From: Rhodococcus sp. ARC_M6
GTDB lineage: Bacteria; Actinomycetota; Actinomycetes; Mycobacteriales; Mycobacteriaceae
Assembly: GCF_022810305.1 (NCBI RefSeq)
Contig: NZ_JALGQH010000003.1
Span: 186,001-250,000 of the forward strand
Reading direction: 5' to 3'
Length of the DNA stretch: 64,000 nucleotides
The first letter of the stretch is position 1; the number at the start of each line of letters is the position of its first letter. The position numbers were made by a program, and so were the translations under genes. The notes under the pieces were generated by a model. The model was not told the origin of the DNA. It did not search any database and was given only the letters and a program-made list of their open reading frames with translations. Positions 9,951-18,375 of this stretch are shown one piece after another.

Positions 9951-11528
9951 GTGACTCGTGCCGATCTTTCGGTCAACAGTCCAAATCTCCTCGCTACGAG
10001 CCCGTCCGATGAGGACGAGAACGAGCCCCGCGAAGAATGCGGTGTATTCGGCGTTTGGGCGCCGGGAGAGGATGTGGCGAAGCTCACGTATTATGGTCTG
10101 TATGCACTGCAGCACCGTGGTCAGGAAGCTGCCGGCATTGCGGTAGCTGATGGCTCCCAGGTGCTGGTATTCAAGGATCTCGGCCTGGTCAGTCAGGTAT
10201 TCGATGAGCAGACGCTGGCAGCAATGCCGGGACACGTAGCCATCGGGCATTGCCGTTACTCCACCACCGGGTCCACGACGTGGGAAAACGCGCAGCCGAT
10301 TTTCCGCACCACGGTTGCGGGCACGGGCATTGCGCTCGGCCACAACGGCAACCTCGTCAACACAGCTGAGCTCGCGAGCCGTACCCGCGCAGCCGGCCTG
10401 GTCAACGACAAGCGTCCCAACGCGGCGACGTCGGACTCCGACCTCATCGGTGGACTACTGGCGCACGCTGCCGCAGACCGCACCATCGAGCAGGCTGCGA
10501 TGGAGTTGCTCCCCACGTTGAAGGGCGCGTTCTGCCTCACCTTCATGGACGAGAACACCCTGTACGCAGCGCGTGATCCGCACGGTGTCCGCCCGCTCTG
10601 CCTCGGTCGCCTCGATCGCGGCTGGGTCGTCGCCAGCGAAACCGCAGCTCTCGACATCGTCGGCGCGTCCTTCGTTCGTGACATCGAGCCCGGTGAACTG
10701 CTCGCCATCGATGCCGATGGTGTCCGTTCCTCGCGCTTCTCCAATCCCACGCCTAAGGGTTGTGTATTCGAGTACGTCTACCTGGCTCGCCCCGACAGCG
10801 TTATCGGTGGACGTTCCGTTCACTCGACTCGCGTCGAGATCGGCCGTCTGCTCGCCACGGAACATCCCGCTGAGGGCGACCTGGTGATCCCCGTTCCCGA
10901 GTCAGGCACCCCGGCTGCTGTCGGTTATGCCCAAGGATCCGGCATTCCTTACGGCCAGGGTTTGATGAAGAACGCCTACGTCGGCCGTACCTTCATTCAG
11001 CCGTCGCAGACCATCCGTCAGCTCGGTATCCGGCTCAAGCTCAACCCGCTGAAGGAAGTTATTCGCGGGAAACGTCTTGTGGTGGTGGATGATTCGATCG
11101 TCCGCGGAAATACGCAGCGTGCTCTCATTCGGATGCTTCGGGAAGCCGGTGCACTCGAGATTCACGTCCGCATCGCGTCGCCGCCGGTCAAGTGGCCCTG
11201 CTTCTACGGCATCGACTTCGCCTCGCCGGCAGAGTTGATCGCAAACGGAGCGGGCGGGCAGACCAGCACGTTCGAGGAAATGCTCGAAGGCGTTCGTCGT
11301 TCGATCGGCGCGGACACCCTCGGATATATCTCCACCGAGGGCATGATCGCCGCCACCGAGCAGCCTGAGACGCGACTGTGCACGGCGTGTTTCACTGGCT
11401 CGTACCCCATCGAGCTTCCGCACGAATCCGCGATCGGCAAGAACGTCCTCGAAGGAATGCTCGAGAGCGCAGCGGGCTCGACCGCAACTCGTGAAAACGA
11501 CAATGCGAGCGCACTCAGCCGTCCCTGA
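9951..11528 (+). CDS. purF: Amidophosphoribosyltransferase
   Basis: First committed step of purine synthesis: PRPP plus glutamine to phosphoribosylamine. The N-terminal glutaminase nucleophile is Cys30 (REECGVFG), so a 29-residue propeptide is removed. PRPP-binding VVVDDSIVRGNT lies in the C-terminal half, and cysteines in GCVFEY, WPCFYG and LCTACF fit the 4Fe-4S cluster of the Bacillus-type enzyme. I prefer this GTG because AAGGGA lies eight bases upstream. The upstream ATG at 9915 sits only four bases after a TAGACT box (9905-9910) and is probably the transcription start itself. Confidence 0.95.
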   Translation: MTRADLSVNSPNLLATSPSDEDENEPREECGVFGVWAPGEDVAKLTYYGLYALQHRGQEAAGIAVADGSQVLVFKDLGLVSQVFDEQTLAAMPGHVAIGHCRYSTTGSTTWENAQPIFRTTVAGTGIALGHNGNLVNTAELASRTRAAGLVNDKRPNAATSDSDLIGGLLAHAAADRTIEQAAMELLPTLKGAFCLTFMDENTLYAARDPHGVRPLCLGRLDRGWVVASETAALDIVGASFVRDIEPGELLAIDADGVRSSRFSNPTPKGCVFEYVYLARPDSVIGGRSVHSTRVEIGRLLATEHPAEGDLVIPVPESGTPAAVGYAQGSGIPYGQGLMKNAYVGRTFIQPSQTIRQLGIRLKLNPLKEVIRGKRLVVVDDSIVRGNTQRALIRMLREAGALEIHVRIASPPVKWPCFYGIDFASPAELIANGAGGQTSTFEEMLEGVRRSIGADTLGYISTEGMIAATEQPETRLCTACFTGSYPIELPHESAIGKNVLEGMLESAAGSTATRENDNASALSRP

Positions 11529-11544
11529 TTTACTGATTTAAGAC

Positions 11545-11583
11545 AATCTGCCGTCCGCCGGGTGTGGGCGGCAGATTTTGTCT
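11545..11583 (+). terminator. Rho-independent terminator after purF
   Basis: AATCTGCCG (11545-11553) pairs with CGGCAGATT (11569-11577), with a G/C-rich loop, followed by TTGTCTTT. It lies 17 bp after the purF stop and 45 bp before the first AIM24 start, so purF and the AIM24 genes are separate units. Confidence 0.8.
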
Positions 11584-11627
11584 TTCTCACTACAACGTCT
11601 GTCGCAGACATCTGGCATAGTGCCCTC

Positions 11628-12251
11628 GTGGCGCAATTGAGAATGGATGGGCATCGGGTCCTGGTCGCAGACCTGATGGGGGACACCATCAAAGCGATCA
11701 GCGGATCAATGGTGGCGTACGAGGGTGCAGTCACCTTCAAGAATGCCGGCATGGGCGGAGGTGGCGGGCTCCGAGCCGCGCTGAAGCAGAAGGCCGCCGG
11801 TGAATCGCTGTCTCTGATGGAAGTCAGTGGACAGGGCACCGTGTACTTCGCCGTCGATGCCCAGGACATCACGATCATCGAACTCAGCAACGACGCCTTG
11901 CACGTCGAATCGTCGCAACTGCTCGCTCTGGCGGGCCAACTGCGCACCGACGTGAAATTTGCAGGCTTGCGCGGCGCAGGCTCGGGACAGGGACTGTTCA
12001 CGACGGTAGTCAGCGGCAGTGGGATGGTCGCGCTGCTGTCGAAGGGCGGACCGATTATCGCCCTCGAAGTGAGCCCGCAGTATCCGCTCGTCGCCGATCC
12101 CGACGCTTTTGTCGCGCATCGTGGCCAGCTGAATCAGAGCTTCGTCACCGACGTCACGTGGCGGTCCGCGATCGGCGGTGGCAGCGGTGAAGCGTTCTCA
12201 CTGCGCTTCGACGGATCCGGCGTCGTCTACATCCAGCCCGAGGAGCGCTGA
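11628..12251 (+). CDS. AIM24 family protein, first of three tandem copies
   Basis: A 207-aa beta-rich protein of the AIM24 family, related to mitochondrial Aim24 and to the TerD-neighbouring 'mitochondrial biogenesis' proteins. The role in bacteria is unknown. Visible family marks are G-T-V-Y-F near the middle and LFTTVVSGSGMVAL, with a C-terminal GSGVVYIQPEE. The GTG start is probably leaderless: a CATAGT box (11616-11621) lies six bases upstream and follows the purF terminator directly. The next copy starts three bases after the stop. Confidence 0.82.
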   Translation: MAQLRMDGHRVLVADLMGDTIKAISGSMVAYEGAVTFKNAGMGGGGGLRAALKQKAAGESLSLMEVSGQGTVYFAVDAQDITIIELSNDALHVESSQLLALAGQLRTDVKFAGLRGAGSGQGLFTTVVSGSGMVALLSKGGPIIALEVSPQYPLVADPDAFVAHRGQLNQSFVTDVTWRSAIGGGSGEAFSLRFDGSGVVYIQPEER

Positions 12252-12254
12252 CCC

Positions 12255-12932
12255 ATGCCTTTGGACCAAGTGAACAGCAAGGTCGTGAAGTCGACGCTCA
12301 GCCCGGGACAGAACGTGCTGGCTCGAACCGGATCGATGCTCTACTACACCGGCGACGTCCGATTCATCCCGCACAGCATGGGCGGTGGCCCTGGTGCGAT
12401 GCCCAACATGGGTGGCATGGCGGGAATGGCCGGACGGATGATGTCCGGGGAACGCGCACACATGATGGCCGCAGAGGGACAGGGCGAGGTCTTCTACGGA
12501 CATGCCGGCCTCTACGTCGACGTCATCCACCTCGACGGTTCCTCGATGCTCACGGTCGAAGCCGATCGCCTCCTTGCACATGACGCCTACCTGCAAAGCT
12601 CCGTCGTCGCGCTGAGTTCGCAAGGTGGGGTGCGCGGCGTTGTCCGAGGAGCGATGACAGGTCAAGGACTCTTCACGACGCAACTGCACGGTCAAGGAAG
12701 CGTCGCGGTGCTCTCGCACGGTGGCGCGATCCCGTTGCAGGTCGGCCCCAACAACCCTCAGGTCGTCGTGGATCCTCAGGCTTACGTCTGCCACATCGGG
12801 CAGATCAACGTCGACATCTCGGCAAACGTCGGCTGGCGCGAAGCCGTCGGCAAGGGCTCGGGGGAGTCCATTCAGTTGAAGATGACCGGAACAGGCACGG
12901 TCTGGGTTCAGGCGTCCGAGAAGAAGTTCTGA
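12255..12932 (+). CDS. AIM24 family protein, second copy
   Basis: A 225-aa paralogue of its neighbours. It shares LFTTQLHGQGSVAVLSHGG and ends with GTVWVQASEKK. Near residues 40-65 there is a Gly/Met-rich insert (several GGMxGM-like units) that the other two copies lack or have only in part; in the first copy a GMGGGGG run takes the same place. This flexible insert may mediate membrane contact or self-association, but that is a guess. It starts with ATG after a GAGGA ribosome site overlapping the previous gene's end. Confidence 0.82.
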   Translation: MPLDQVNSKVVKSTLSPGQNVLARTGSMLYYTGDVRFIPHSMGGGPGAMPNMGGMAGMAGRMMSGERAHMMAAEGQGEVFYGHAGLYVDVIHLDGSSMLTVEADRLLAHDAYLQSSVVALSSQGGVRGVVRGAMTGQGLFTTQLHGQGSVAVLSHGGAIPLQVGPNNPQVVVDPQAYVCHIGQINVDISANVGWREAVGKGSGESIQLKMTGTGTVWVQASEKKF

Positions 12933-12946
12933 GAGGGAGAAATCGA

Positions 12947-13693
12947 ATGGGTATCGAAATTCACAATCCAGCGACTCTGCCTGCCAACGACAACGTCCCG
13001 GGCAACGATTACGCCTTCTGTGTCGAACTTGCGGGGCAGCCGTGGTTCACGTCAAAAGGCGCGATGATCGCGTACTACGGGAACATCAATTTCGAGCCGC
13101 TGGGACGCACCAGTATGGCCGCGATCGTGGCCGCCAGATTCTCCTCGCCGCTCTACGCCGACGACTGGGTGCTTGCGCAGGGGCAGGGAAAATTGATCCT
13201 CGGGGACCGCGGATTCAACATCAATTCCTACGACCTCGACGACGGAAATCTCACGATCCGCGCGGCGAATCTCCTTGCGTTCGAAACCGGCCTCGAACTC
13301 AAACAATCCATCGTGCCAGGCTTTTTGACGCTGTTGGGCACCGGAAAGTTCTTGGCGTCGTCCAACGGGCCAGTCATGTTCGCGGAGCCCCCGCTGCGTA
13401 TTGATCCGCAAGCGCTAGTCGGTTGGGCCGACTGCCCGTCGCCGTCCCACCACTTCGATGCGGACTGGATGCAGAGCTTCCTGGGATCCGTCCGAGGGAC
13501 CATGTTCGGTGCCAATACCGGTGAAGAGAAGCAGTTCGATTTCACCGGTTCCGGGACTGTGCTGATCCAGTCGAGTGAGAAGGTCGTCAACGACGGGCAC
13601 CTCCTCAAACACATCCAATCGGAGACTGTCGCGCTCGGACAGAACAGTCTGCGGGCACTACATTCCTCGATCGGTGCGCAGCTCCAGAACTGA
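12947..13693 (+). CDS. AIM24 family protein, third copy
   Basis: A 248-aa AIM24-fold protein, the most divergent of the three. It has an N-terminal extension before the fold (VPGNDYAFCVELAGQPWF) and a longer helical C-terminus. The shared core is seen in LTLLGTGKFLASSNGPV and in FTGSGTVLIQSSEK. A good GAGGGAGA ribosome site precedes the ATG. The three genes form one operon, which suggests that they assemble together. No transport, stress or metal-resistance (ter) genes are near. Confidence 0.8.
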   Translation: MGIEIHNPATLPANDNVPGNDYAFCVELAGQPWFTSKGAMIAYYGNINFEPLGRTSMAAIVAARFSSPLYADDWVLAQGQGKLILGDRGFNINSYDLDDGNLTIRAANLLAFETGLELKQSIVPGFLTLLGTGKFLASSNGPVMFAEPPLRIDPQALVGWADCPSPSHHFDADWMQSFLGSVRGTMFGANTGEEKQFDFTGSGTVLIQSSEKVVNDGHLLKHIQSETVALGQNSLRALHSSIGAQLQN

Positions 13694-13879
13694 GGTCGAT
13701 CGGCCGCGAGGTCTCGTCAGCGGCCTCAGTCCGGTAGCGTAAGGGCGTAATCGTCGGTATTTGTGTGCGCTGAGGACTCGAGTCGAGCCTCTTGGTGCGT
13801 CACGAGGGTTACACAACACATACCTGTGCACGAACAAAAAACGTGCTCGCGAGAAATACAAGGCTGGAGTAGTAATCCG

Positions 13880-14959
13880 ATGACCGAGGACAGTCACCGC
13901 ACAGCAGGCGCCTCCTATGCAGCAGCAGGAGTCGATATCGCCGCCGGAGACCGGGCGGTGGAACTCTTCGCCCCGATGGCCAAGAAGGCCAGCCGCCCCG
14001 AGGTCATGGGCGGCCTCGGCGGATTCGCCGGATTGTTCTCGCTCAAGGGTGACTACAAGGAGCCCTTGCTCGCAGCCTCCACCGACGGCGTCGGAACCAA
14101 GCTGGCCGTCGCGCAGGCGATGGACAAGCACGACACCGTCGGACTCGACCTCGTCGCCATGGTTGTCGACGACCTCGTCGTGTGTGGTGCCGAGCCGCTG
14201 TTCCTTCAGGACTACATCGCAGTCGGACGTGTTATCCCCGAGCGCGTTGCCGAAATCGTCGGCGGCATCGCTGAAGGTTGCATCCAGGCCGGCTGCGCAC
14301 TCCTCGGTGGCGAGACTGCCGAGCATCCCGGCATCATGGCCGACGGTGACTACGACCTCTCCGCCACCGGCGTTGGCGTCGTAGAAGCAGAGAAGCTGCT
14401 CGGACCGGACCGCGTCCGTCCCGGTGACGTTGTTATCGCGATGGGATCGTCGGGACTGCACTCCAACGGTTATTCGCTGGCACGCAAGGTTCTCCTCGAG
14501 ATCGACCGCATGAACCTGAACGCTCACGTCGACGAGTTCAGTCGCACCCTGGGTGAAGAACTTCTCGAGCCCACCAAGATCTACGCCAAGGATTGCCTCG
14601 CGCTCGCAGCCGAGACCGACGTGCGCACCTTCTGCCACGTCACCGGTGGCGGACTCGCGAACAACCTCGCGCGCGTCATGCCCAAGGGCCTCGTCGCAGA
14701 GCTCGATCGCGGCACCTGGAGCCCGGCTCCTATCTTCGCGATGATCGCGCAGCGCGGACGTGTCGAGCGCGCCGAGATGGAGCAGACCTTCAACATGGGC
14801 GTCGGCATGGTCGCCGTCGTGGCTCCGGAGGACGTCGATCGTGCACTGGCTGTGCTCACCGCACGCCACATCGACTGCTGGACGCTGGGAAGCATCAAGA
14901 AGGCTTCGGACGTCGCTGCAGAGCGCGCGTTCCTGGCCGGAGATCACCCGCGCTTCTAA
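13880..14959 (+). CDS. purM: Phosphoribosylformylglycinamidine cyclo-ligase (AIR synthetase)
   Basis: Fifth step of purine synthesis: FGAM plus ATP to AIR. The 359-aa length and the motifs GVDIAAGDRAVELF, STDGVGTKLAVAQAM, GAEPLFLQDYIAVG, GGETAEHPG and SSGLHSNGYSLAR cover the whole family. The ATG at 13880 was chosen because homologues begin shortly before the SYAAAGVDI segment; the frame is open further upstream but that part has no similarity or ribosome site. The promoter must lie in the 186 bp after the third AIM24 gene. A strong terminator follows. Confidence 0.97.
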   Translation: MTEDSHRTAGASYAAAGVDIAAGDRAVELFAPMAKKASRPEVMGGLGGFAGLFSLKGDYKEPLLAASTDGVGTKLAVAQAMDKHDTVGLDLVAMVVDDLVVCGAEPLFLQDYIAVGRVIPERVAEIVGGIAEGCIQAGCALLGGETAEHPGIMADGDYDLSATGVGVVEAEKLLGPDRVRPGDVVIAMGSSGLHSNGYSLARKVLLEIDRMNLNAHVDEFSRTLGEELLEPTKIYAKDCLALAAETDVRTFCHVTGGGLANNLARVMPKGLVAELDRGTWSPAPIFAMIAQRGRVERAEMEQTFNMGVGMVAVVAPEDVDRALAVLTARHIDCWTLGSIKKASDVAAERAFLAGDHPRF

Positions 14960-14992
14960 GTCCTGCGCTTCTAAGCCGCAGAACATAACAAG

Positions 14993-15028
14993 CTGCCCCG
15001 CCGGATTCGATCCGGCGGGGCAGTTTTG
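14993..15028 (+). terminator. Rho-independent terminator after purM
   Basis: A perfect 13-bp stem (14993-15005 with 15011-15023) around the loop TTCGA is followed by TTTTGT. It ends the purM transcript. Confidence 0.92.
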
Positions 15029-15071
15029 TCTGTGAGCTAAAGCTGGTCCACCGCGCGTGAACAGGAACGCA

Positions 15072-15106
15072 AAAATGAGGAAGAGCGCTCAGCTCTTCCT
15101 CATTTT
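15072..15106. terminator. Bidirectional terminator between purM and the DUF3073 gene
   Basis: A perfect 15-bp inverted repeat (15072-15086 with 15092-15106) around GCTCA. The stem ends in AAAA on one side and TTTT on the other, so it can act in both directions. It lies 27 bp after the stop of the minus-strand DUF3073 gene. Confidence 0.88.
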
Positions 15107-15133
15107 ACAGTCTGCGCAATTGGCAGTGCGCGG

Positions 15134-15337
15134 TCAACGCCGCCAGTCGTCGTAGTCGTCCTCTCGCGAATGCCCTTCCCTATCGGAAGTCTGGTCCGAT
15201 CGGACACTGCTCCGATGCGAGTTGGTCGATCCACCTGCGAGCTCTCGTTGCAGGCTATCGAAATCCGTGGTCGGTACGCTGTACTTCAATTCGCGTGCAA
15301 CCTTGGTCTGCTTTGCCTTAGCCCGGCCGCGGCCCAT
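15134..15337 (-). CDS. DUF3073 small basic protein, 67 aa
   Basis: Corresponds to Rv0810c, a short conserved actinobacterial protein of unknown role. The N-terminal GRGRAKAKQTKVARELKY is strongly basic, then a TDFDSLQREL helix and an acidic/serine-rich tail ending DYDDWRR. The basic head suggests nucleic-acid or ribosome contact; that is inference. The frame extends 27 codons further upstream, but homologues start at this MGRGR. It shares the purM neighbourhood in mycobacteria as well. Confidence 0.88.
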   Translation of the reverse strand: MGRGRAKAKQTKVARELKYSVPTTDFDSLQRELAGGSTNSHRSSVRSDQTSDREGHSREDDYDDWRR

Positions 15338-15493
15338 GGCTGACCCCCTCGCGCTTTCGCGGGGCGGCCTGGGGAATTTGGCGGCCCCGTTTGAGTGTGT
15401 AAGTTTCCTGACACACACTCTAGCCTGGAAAAGGTTCTTCCGCTTCCACGAGGGGGCCGTCGACGTGTCTGTTTGCTCTCACTATGCCCGCGA

Positions 15494-15577
15494 GCTGCCA
15501 GGATGCTGAGAGAAGTGCCCAGAACTTTGTTAGAACTGCGCAAAAGTTTCCGAAAACTACTCAGAAGTTTCCTGAAA
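15494..15577. repeat. Four 21-bp imperfect tandem repeats at the asparaginase 3' end
   Basis: Four units of exactly 21 bp (15494, 15515, 15536, 15557) share a core like C-C-AGAA-TTT-GAA. The last two units are nearest to each other (AGTTTCC in both). The last unit holds the asparaginase stop codon, so three of the units are untranslated. The period equals two helical turns. The DNA is more A/T-rich than its surroundings. The rest of the gap 15338-15493 holds nothing I can name. Confidence 0.55.
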
Positions 15578-16514
15578 TCGCTCGAATCGTGCCTACTCGG
15601 GCATCCCCGCCGAACACCGGAGCTGACGCGAGTGCGGCCAACTCCTCGGTCCAGTCGGTGTCCATCCGTTTGAGCAGAGCGGTCGCCAACGGTAGGAGCG
15701 CACGCTCGTGGCCGTCGTCGATCTTGAGGGCAAACGCAGAACCGTCGGGGAGTGCTCCCGCGTAGATCCCGTCGTATCCGGTTTTGCTGAAGAGCCCGGG
15801 GACTGCTGACATCAATCGCTGATCGTTGCGCCCGGTTCCGGAGACGAGAAACGGGTTGGCGCGAACGGCGTCGGCTACCGCGCGCTCCGGTGAGTCCGGT
15901 GCGGCGGAGGGCAGGCGTCCGAACGCCCGAGCCAGATTCGTGAGCGAGAGCGGCACGATCGGAAGACCGCACCCGTCGATTCCGAGTTCCTGTTCCTCTT
16001 CGCCGCTGAGATCGAAGATCGTTTCTGCGATCGCGAGCTGAAGGGGGTGGGTGGGCTCCATGTACGTCTCGAGGGGCCAGTCGTTCACGACGCACGTGGC
16101 GAGCATCGCCGAGTGCTTGCCCGAGCACGTCATGTAGATCTGGCTGGGGAGCTCTCCGGCCGCGATCATTTCCGCGCGAGCGAGTTCGTTTCCCGGAAGA
16201 TCCGACGGGCACTGCAACTGATCGACGGTGAGTTCGTAGCGATCAAGGAGCGCCGCGACGAGTTCGATGTGATCGGCTTCGCCGGCGTGAGACGACGCCG
16301 CAACGGCCAGTTCTTCGGGACTGATGGGCTCGAATCCGTTGCGCAAGGCGGCGACGGCCTGCAGCGGTTTGTTCGCCGATCGCGGGTAAATGGGGGTGTG
16401 TACTTCGCCGACAGCGGCAATGACGTCGCCGCTACCGTCGAGGATGACGGCTGATCCACGGTGCACGCACTCACGGAATCCGGAGCGGACAACTTCCACC
16501 AGTTCGACGCTCAC
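15561..16514 (-). CDS. Asparaginase, Rhizobium etli type (Asparaginase_II family)
   Basis: A 317-aa L-asparaginase of the class unrelated to the E. coli enzymes. The family's Ser-x-x-Lys pair is seen as Ser46 and Lys49 in YPRSANKPLQ. The zinc-binding cysteine pair fits Cys130 (YMTCSGKHS, with Lys133) and Cys182 (GIDGCGLP). It would hydrolyse asparagine to aspartate and ammonia in the cytoplasm. The ATG overlaps the stop of the MOSC gene (ATGA), so the order of translation is ygfZ-like, MOSC, asparaginase. The 3' end runs into 21-bp repeats. Confidence 0.9.
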   Translation of the reverse strand: MSVELVEVVRSGFRECVHRGSAVILDGSGDVIAAVGEVHTPIYPRSANKPLQAVAALRNGFEPISPEELAVAASSHAGEADHIELVAALLDRYELTVDQLQCPSDLPGNELARAEMIAAGELPSQIYMTCSGKHSAMLATCVVNDWPLETYMEPTHPLQLAIAETIFDLSGEEEQELGIDGCGLPIVPLSLTNLARAFGRLPSAAPDSPERAVADAVRANPFLVSGTGRNDQRLMSAVPGLFSKTGYDGIYAGALPDGSAFALKIDDGHERALLPLATALLKRMDTDWTEELAALASAPVFGGDARVGTIRAISGNF

Positions 16515-17179
16515 GAATGCACCTGTGTTTCCGCTCGTTCGATGTGTTTGACGATTCGTTCATGCACATTCGGCGCAAGATCTTGGTGATCGCCGAGCAG
16601 GCTGCGCAGCCTGTCCGGATGAGCTCCCGTGAAGACATCTCGGACCGTGGCTCGGTGGCTGGGCACGTGGACTCGGGTGACGGTGTCGCCGGCTGCGATG
16701 GTGCCCGTTCGGTTCACCCGCAGATAGGCACCCACGTCGGACTGCTCGGTGAACCGTTTCACGAAGCCCTTTTCGCCCGACCAGAGTCCGAAAGTGCCGC
16801 ACGGCACCCGCGGCCCGGTGACCTCGAGCTCCAGCACATCCGACGAGTCGGGCCCACTGATCTGCCAGCGCTCACCGATGACGGCGTCGGAAACGTCCAG
16901 GCCGCTGATGTGGAGGTTCTCACCGAACCAGCCGGGGTCGAGGGGTCGGCCCAATTCCGTGGACCAGCGTTTCGCTTCGGCACTCGCGTAGGCGTACACA
17001 GCTTGATACGGGCCGCCGTGAAATTCGGTATCGCATACGTGGTCGCCGCCCAGGCCGAGTCGACCCACCGGGACGCGGCCGTCGACGGGACGTTTGTCGA
17101 TGGCGGTTCGGGTGACGCGTTTGACGCCGCTGTCACGCTCGGCAAACACGACGCACACGGCGTCGACGGTGGCCGTCAT
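16511..17179 (-). CDS. MOSC domain protein
   Basis: A 222-aa protein with the MOSC (molybdenum cofactor sulfurase C-terminal) beta-barrel, YiiM-like. The conserved cysteine is in TGPRVPCGTFGLW. Other family marks are GLGGDHVCDTEFHGG and WFGENLHISGLD. Such proteins are thought to handle activated sulfur or bind molybdenum cofactor, as in N-hydroxylated compound reduction; its exact target is unknown. It overlaps both neighbours by 4 bp (ATGA), so it lies in the middle of a three-gene operon. Confidence 0.88.
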   Translation of the reverse strand: MTATVDAVCVVFAERDSGVKRVTRTAIDKRPVDGRVPVGRLGLGGDHVCDTEFHGGPYQAVYAYASAEAKRWSTELGRPLDPGWFGENLHISGLDVSDAVIGERWQISGPDSSDVLELEVTGPRVPCGTFGLWSGEKGFVKRFTEQSDVGAYLRVNRTGTIAAGDTVTRVHVPSHRATVRDVFTGAHPDRLRSLLGDHQDLAPNVHERIVKHIERAETQVHS

Positions 17180-18297
17180 TTCCCGCGCAATCGGTTGACG
17201 GCTTCACGACCTGCCTGCGGAGCGTTGTCGTCGACGATCGAATCCGGATCGATGGACGCTGCGCTGGGGCCGGCGACCAGTTCGGTGTCGGCGGGGACGT
17301 TGCGTTTGATCAGGGCCAGCGCGATCGGTCCGAGTTCGTGATGGTTGACGACGGTGCCGACGCGGCCCACTGTGCGGCCACCCGCGGTGATGGGATCGCC
17401 GGGTTCGGGCAGAGCCTCGGCGCTGCCGTCGAGGTGCAGGATGACGAGGTGCCGCGGAGGCTTGCCGAGGTTGTGTACGCGGGCGACGGTTTCCTGACCG
17501 CGGTAGCAACCCTTCTCGAGGTGCACGGCACCGTGTTCGTCGGGTCCGCCGATCCATCGGACCTCGTGCGGAATGGTCTTCTCGTCGGTGTCGAGTCCGA
17601 TGCGGGGGCGTGCTGCTTCGACGCGGAGGGCTTCGAAGGCCCAGCTTCCGGCCGGCTTGGCACCGGCGTCGGTCAGCGTTTTCCACCACGTCGTCAACTG
17701 CTCGCGTGGAACGAGGAGATCGAAGGAGTCCTCGGTCGGCCACGGCATGCGGCGGATGAACCCTCCGCCGGGGAGGGCGACGGCGTCGTAGACATCCGCA
17801 GGAACCGATGCCGCGGCCTTCTCCAGGACTGATGTCGATTCGGGGCCGAGGAGGCTCAGTACCGACAATTCATTGCCGTCGCGAGGTTCGGCCTTGGACC
17901 AGAACACCATCTTCTTCAGGAAGGACAGGAAATCGGGGCCACGATCGGCTTCGGTGTCGATCCAGGTAACGCCGTCGAGGTCTGTCTGGACGAAGTGATG
18001 TTCGACGCGACCGTTGATGTCGAGGCTGAGATTTTCTGCGCTCTTCCCGTCGGGGAGGGCGGAGATGTGCTGGCTGGAGATGGTGTGCAGCCAGGTGAGG
18101 CGTTCTTCGCCGGAAATGGCGATGACAAATCGATGGCTGCGATCGACGATCACCGCGGCACGTCCCGCAGTTCTTTGTTCACCGAGTGGATCGCCGTGAT
18201 GCCAGGCGACCCCGACGTCGACCGATCCGTCCGGGGCGGGCACCGCACCGGGGGAGGTCATGAGTGGACTGTTGGGCACAAGAGCGTTGTCGACCAC
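17176..18297 (-). CDS. Folate-binding YgfZ-like protein (GcvT fold)
   Basis: Corresponds to Rv0811c. YgfZ proteins bind tetrahydrofolate and help maintain or repair iron-sulfur clusters in some enzymes. The signature K-G-C-Y-x-GQE is at residues 262-269, with the reactive Cys264. The aminomethyltransferase-like fold runs from about residue 35 (GDPLGEQR) to the end. The annotated start is a GTG at 18297; an ATG at 18261 (MTSPGAVP) is equally possible, since the first conserved residues come later. It is read away from the pabC-like gene, and their promoters share 78 bp. Confidence 0.9.
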   Translation of the reverse strand: MVDNALVPNSPLMTSPGAVPAPDGSVDVGVAWHHGDPLGEQRTAGRAAVIVDRSHRFVIAISGEERLTWLHTISSQHISALPDGKSAENLSLDINGRVEHHFVQTDLDGVTWIDTEADRGPDFLSFLKKMVFWSKAEPRDGNELSVLSLLGPESTSVLEKAAASVPADVYDAVALPGGGFIRRMPWPTEDSFDLLVPREQLTTWWKTLTDAGAKPAGSWAFEALRVEAARPRIGLDTDEKTIPHEVRWIGGPDEHGAVHLEKGCYRGQETVARVHNLGKPPRHLVILHLDGSAEALPEPGDPITAGGRTVGRVGTVVNHHELGPIALALIKRNVPADTELVAGPSAASIDPDSIVDDNAPQAGREAVNRLRGK

Positions 18298-18363
18298 GTC
18301 ATCAGTCTAGGAGTGTGGGTGGCCTTGCGGTTCAATGCGGGCAGAGATAGCGGTTCCGGTCGT

Positions 18364-18369
18364 TAGTGT
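18364..18369 (+). promoter_or_regulatory. -10 box of the pabC-like gene
   Basis: TAGTGT, exactly six bases before the ATG, with no ribosome site in between. This fits a leaderless transcript. Confidence 0.5.
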
Positions 18370-18375
18370 TGAGGT

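Noticed and set aside
15286..16212. 308-aa Arg-rich frame opposite/alongside the asparaginase gene
   Set aside because: It is another frame of the asparaginase strand; the asparaginase frame has all family residues.
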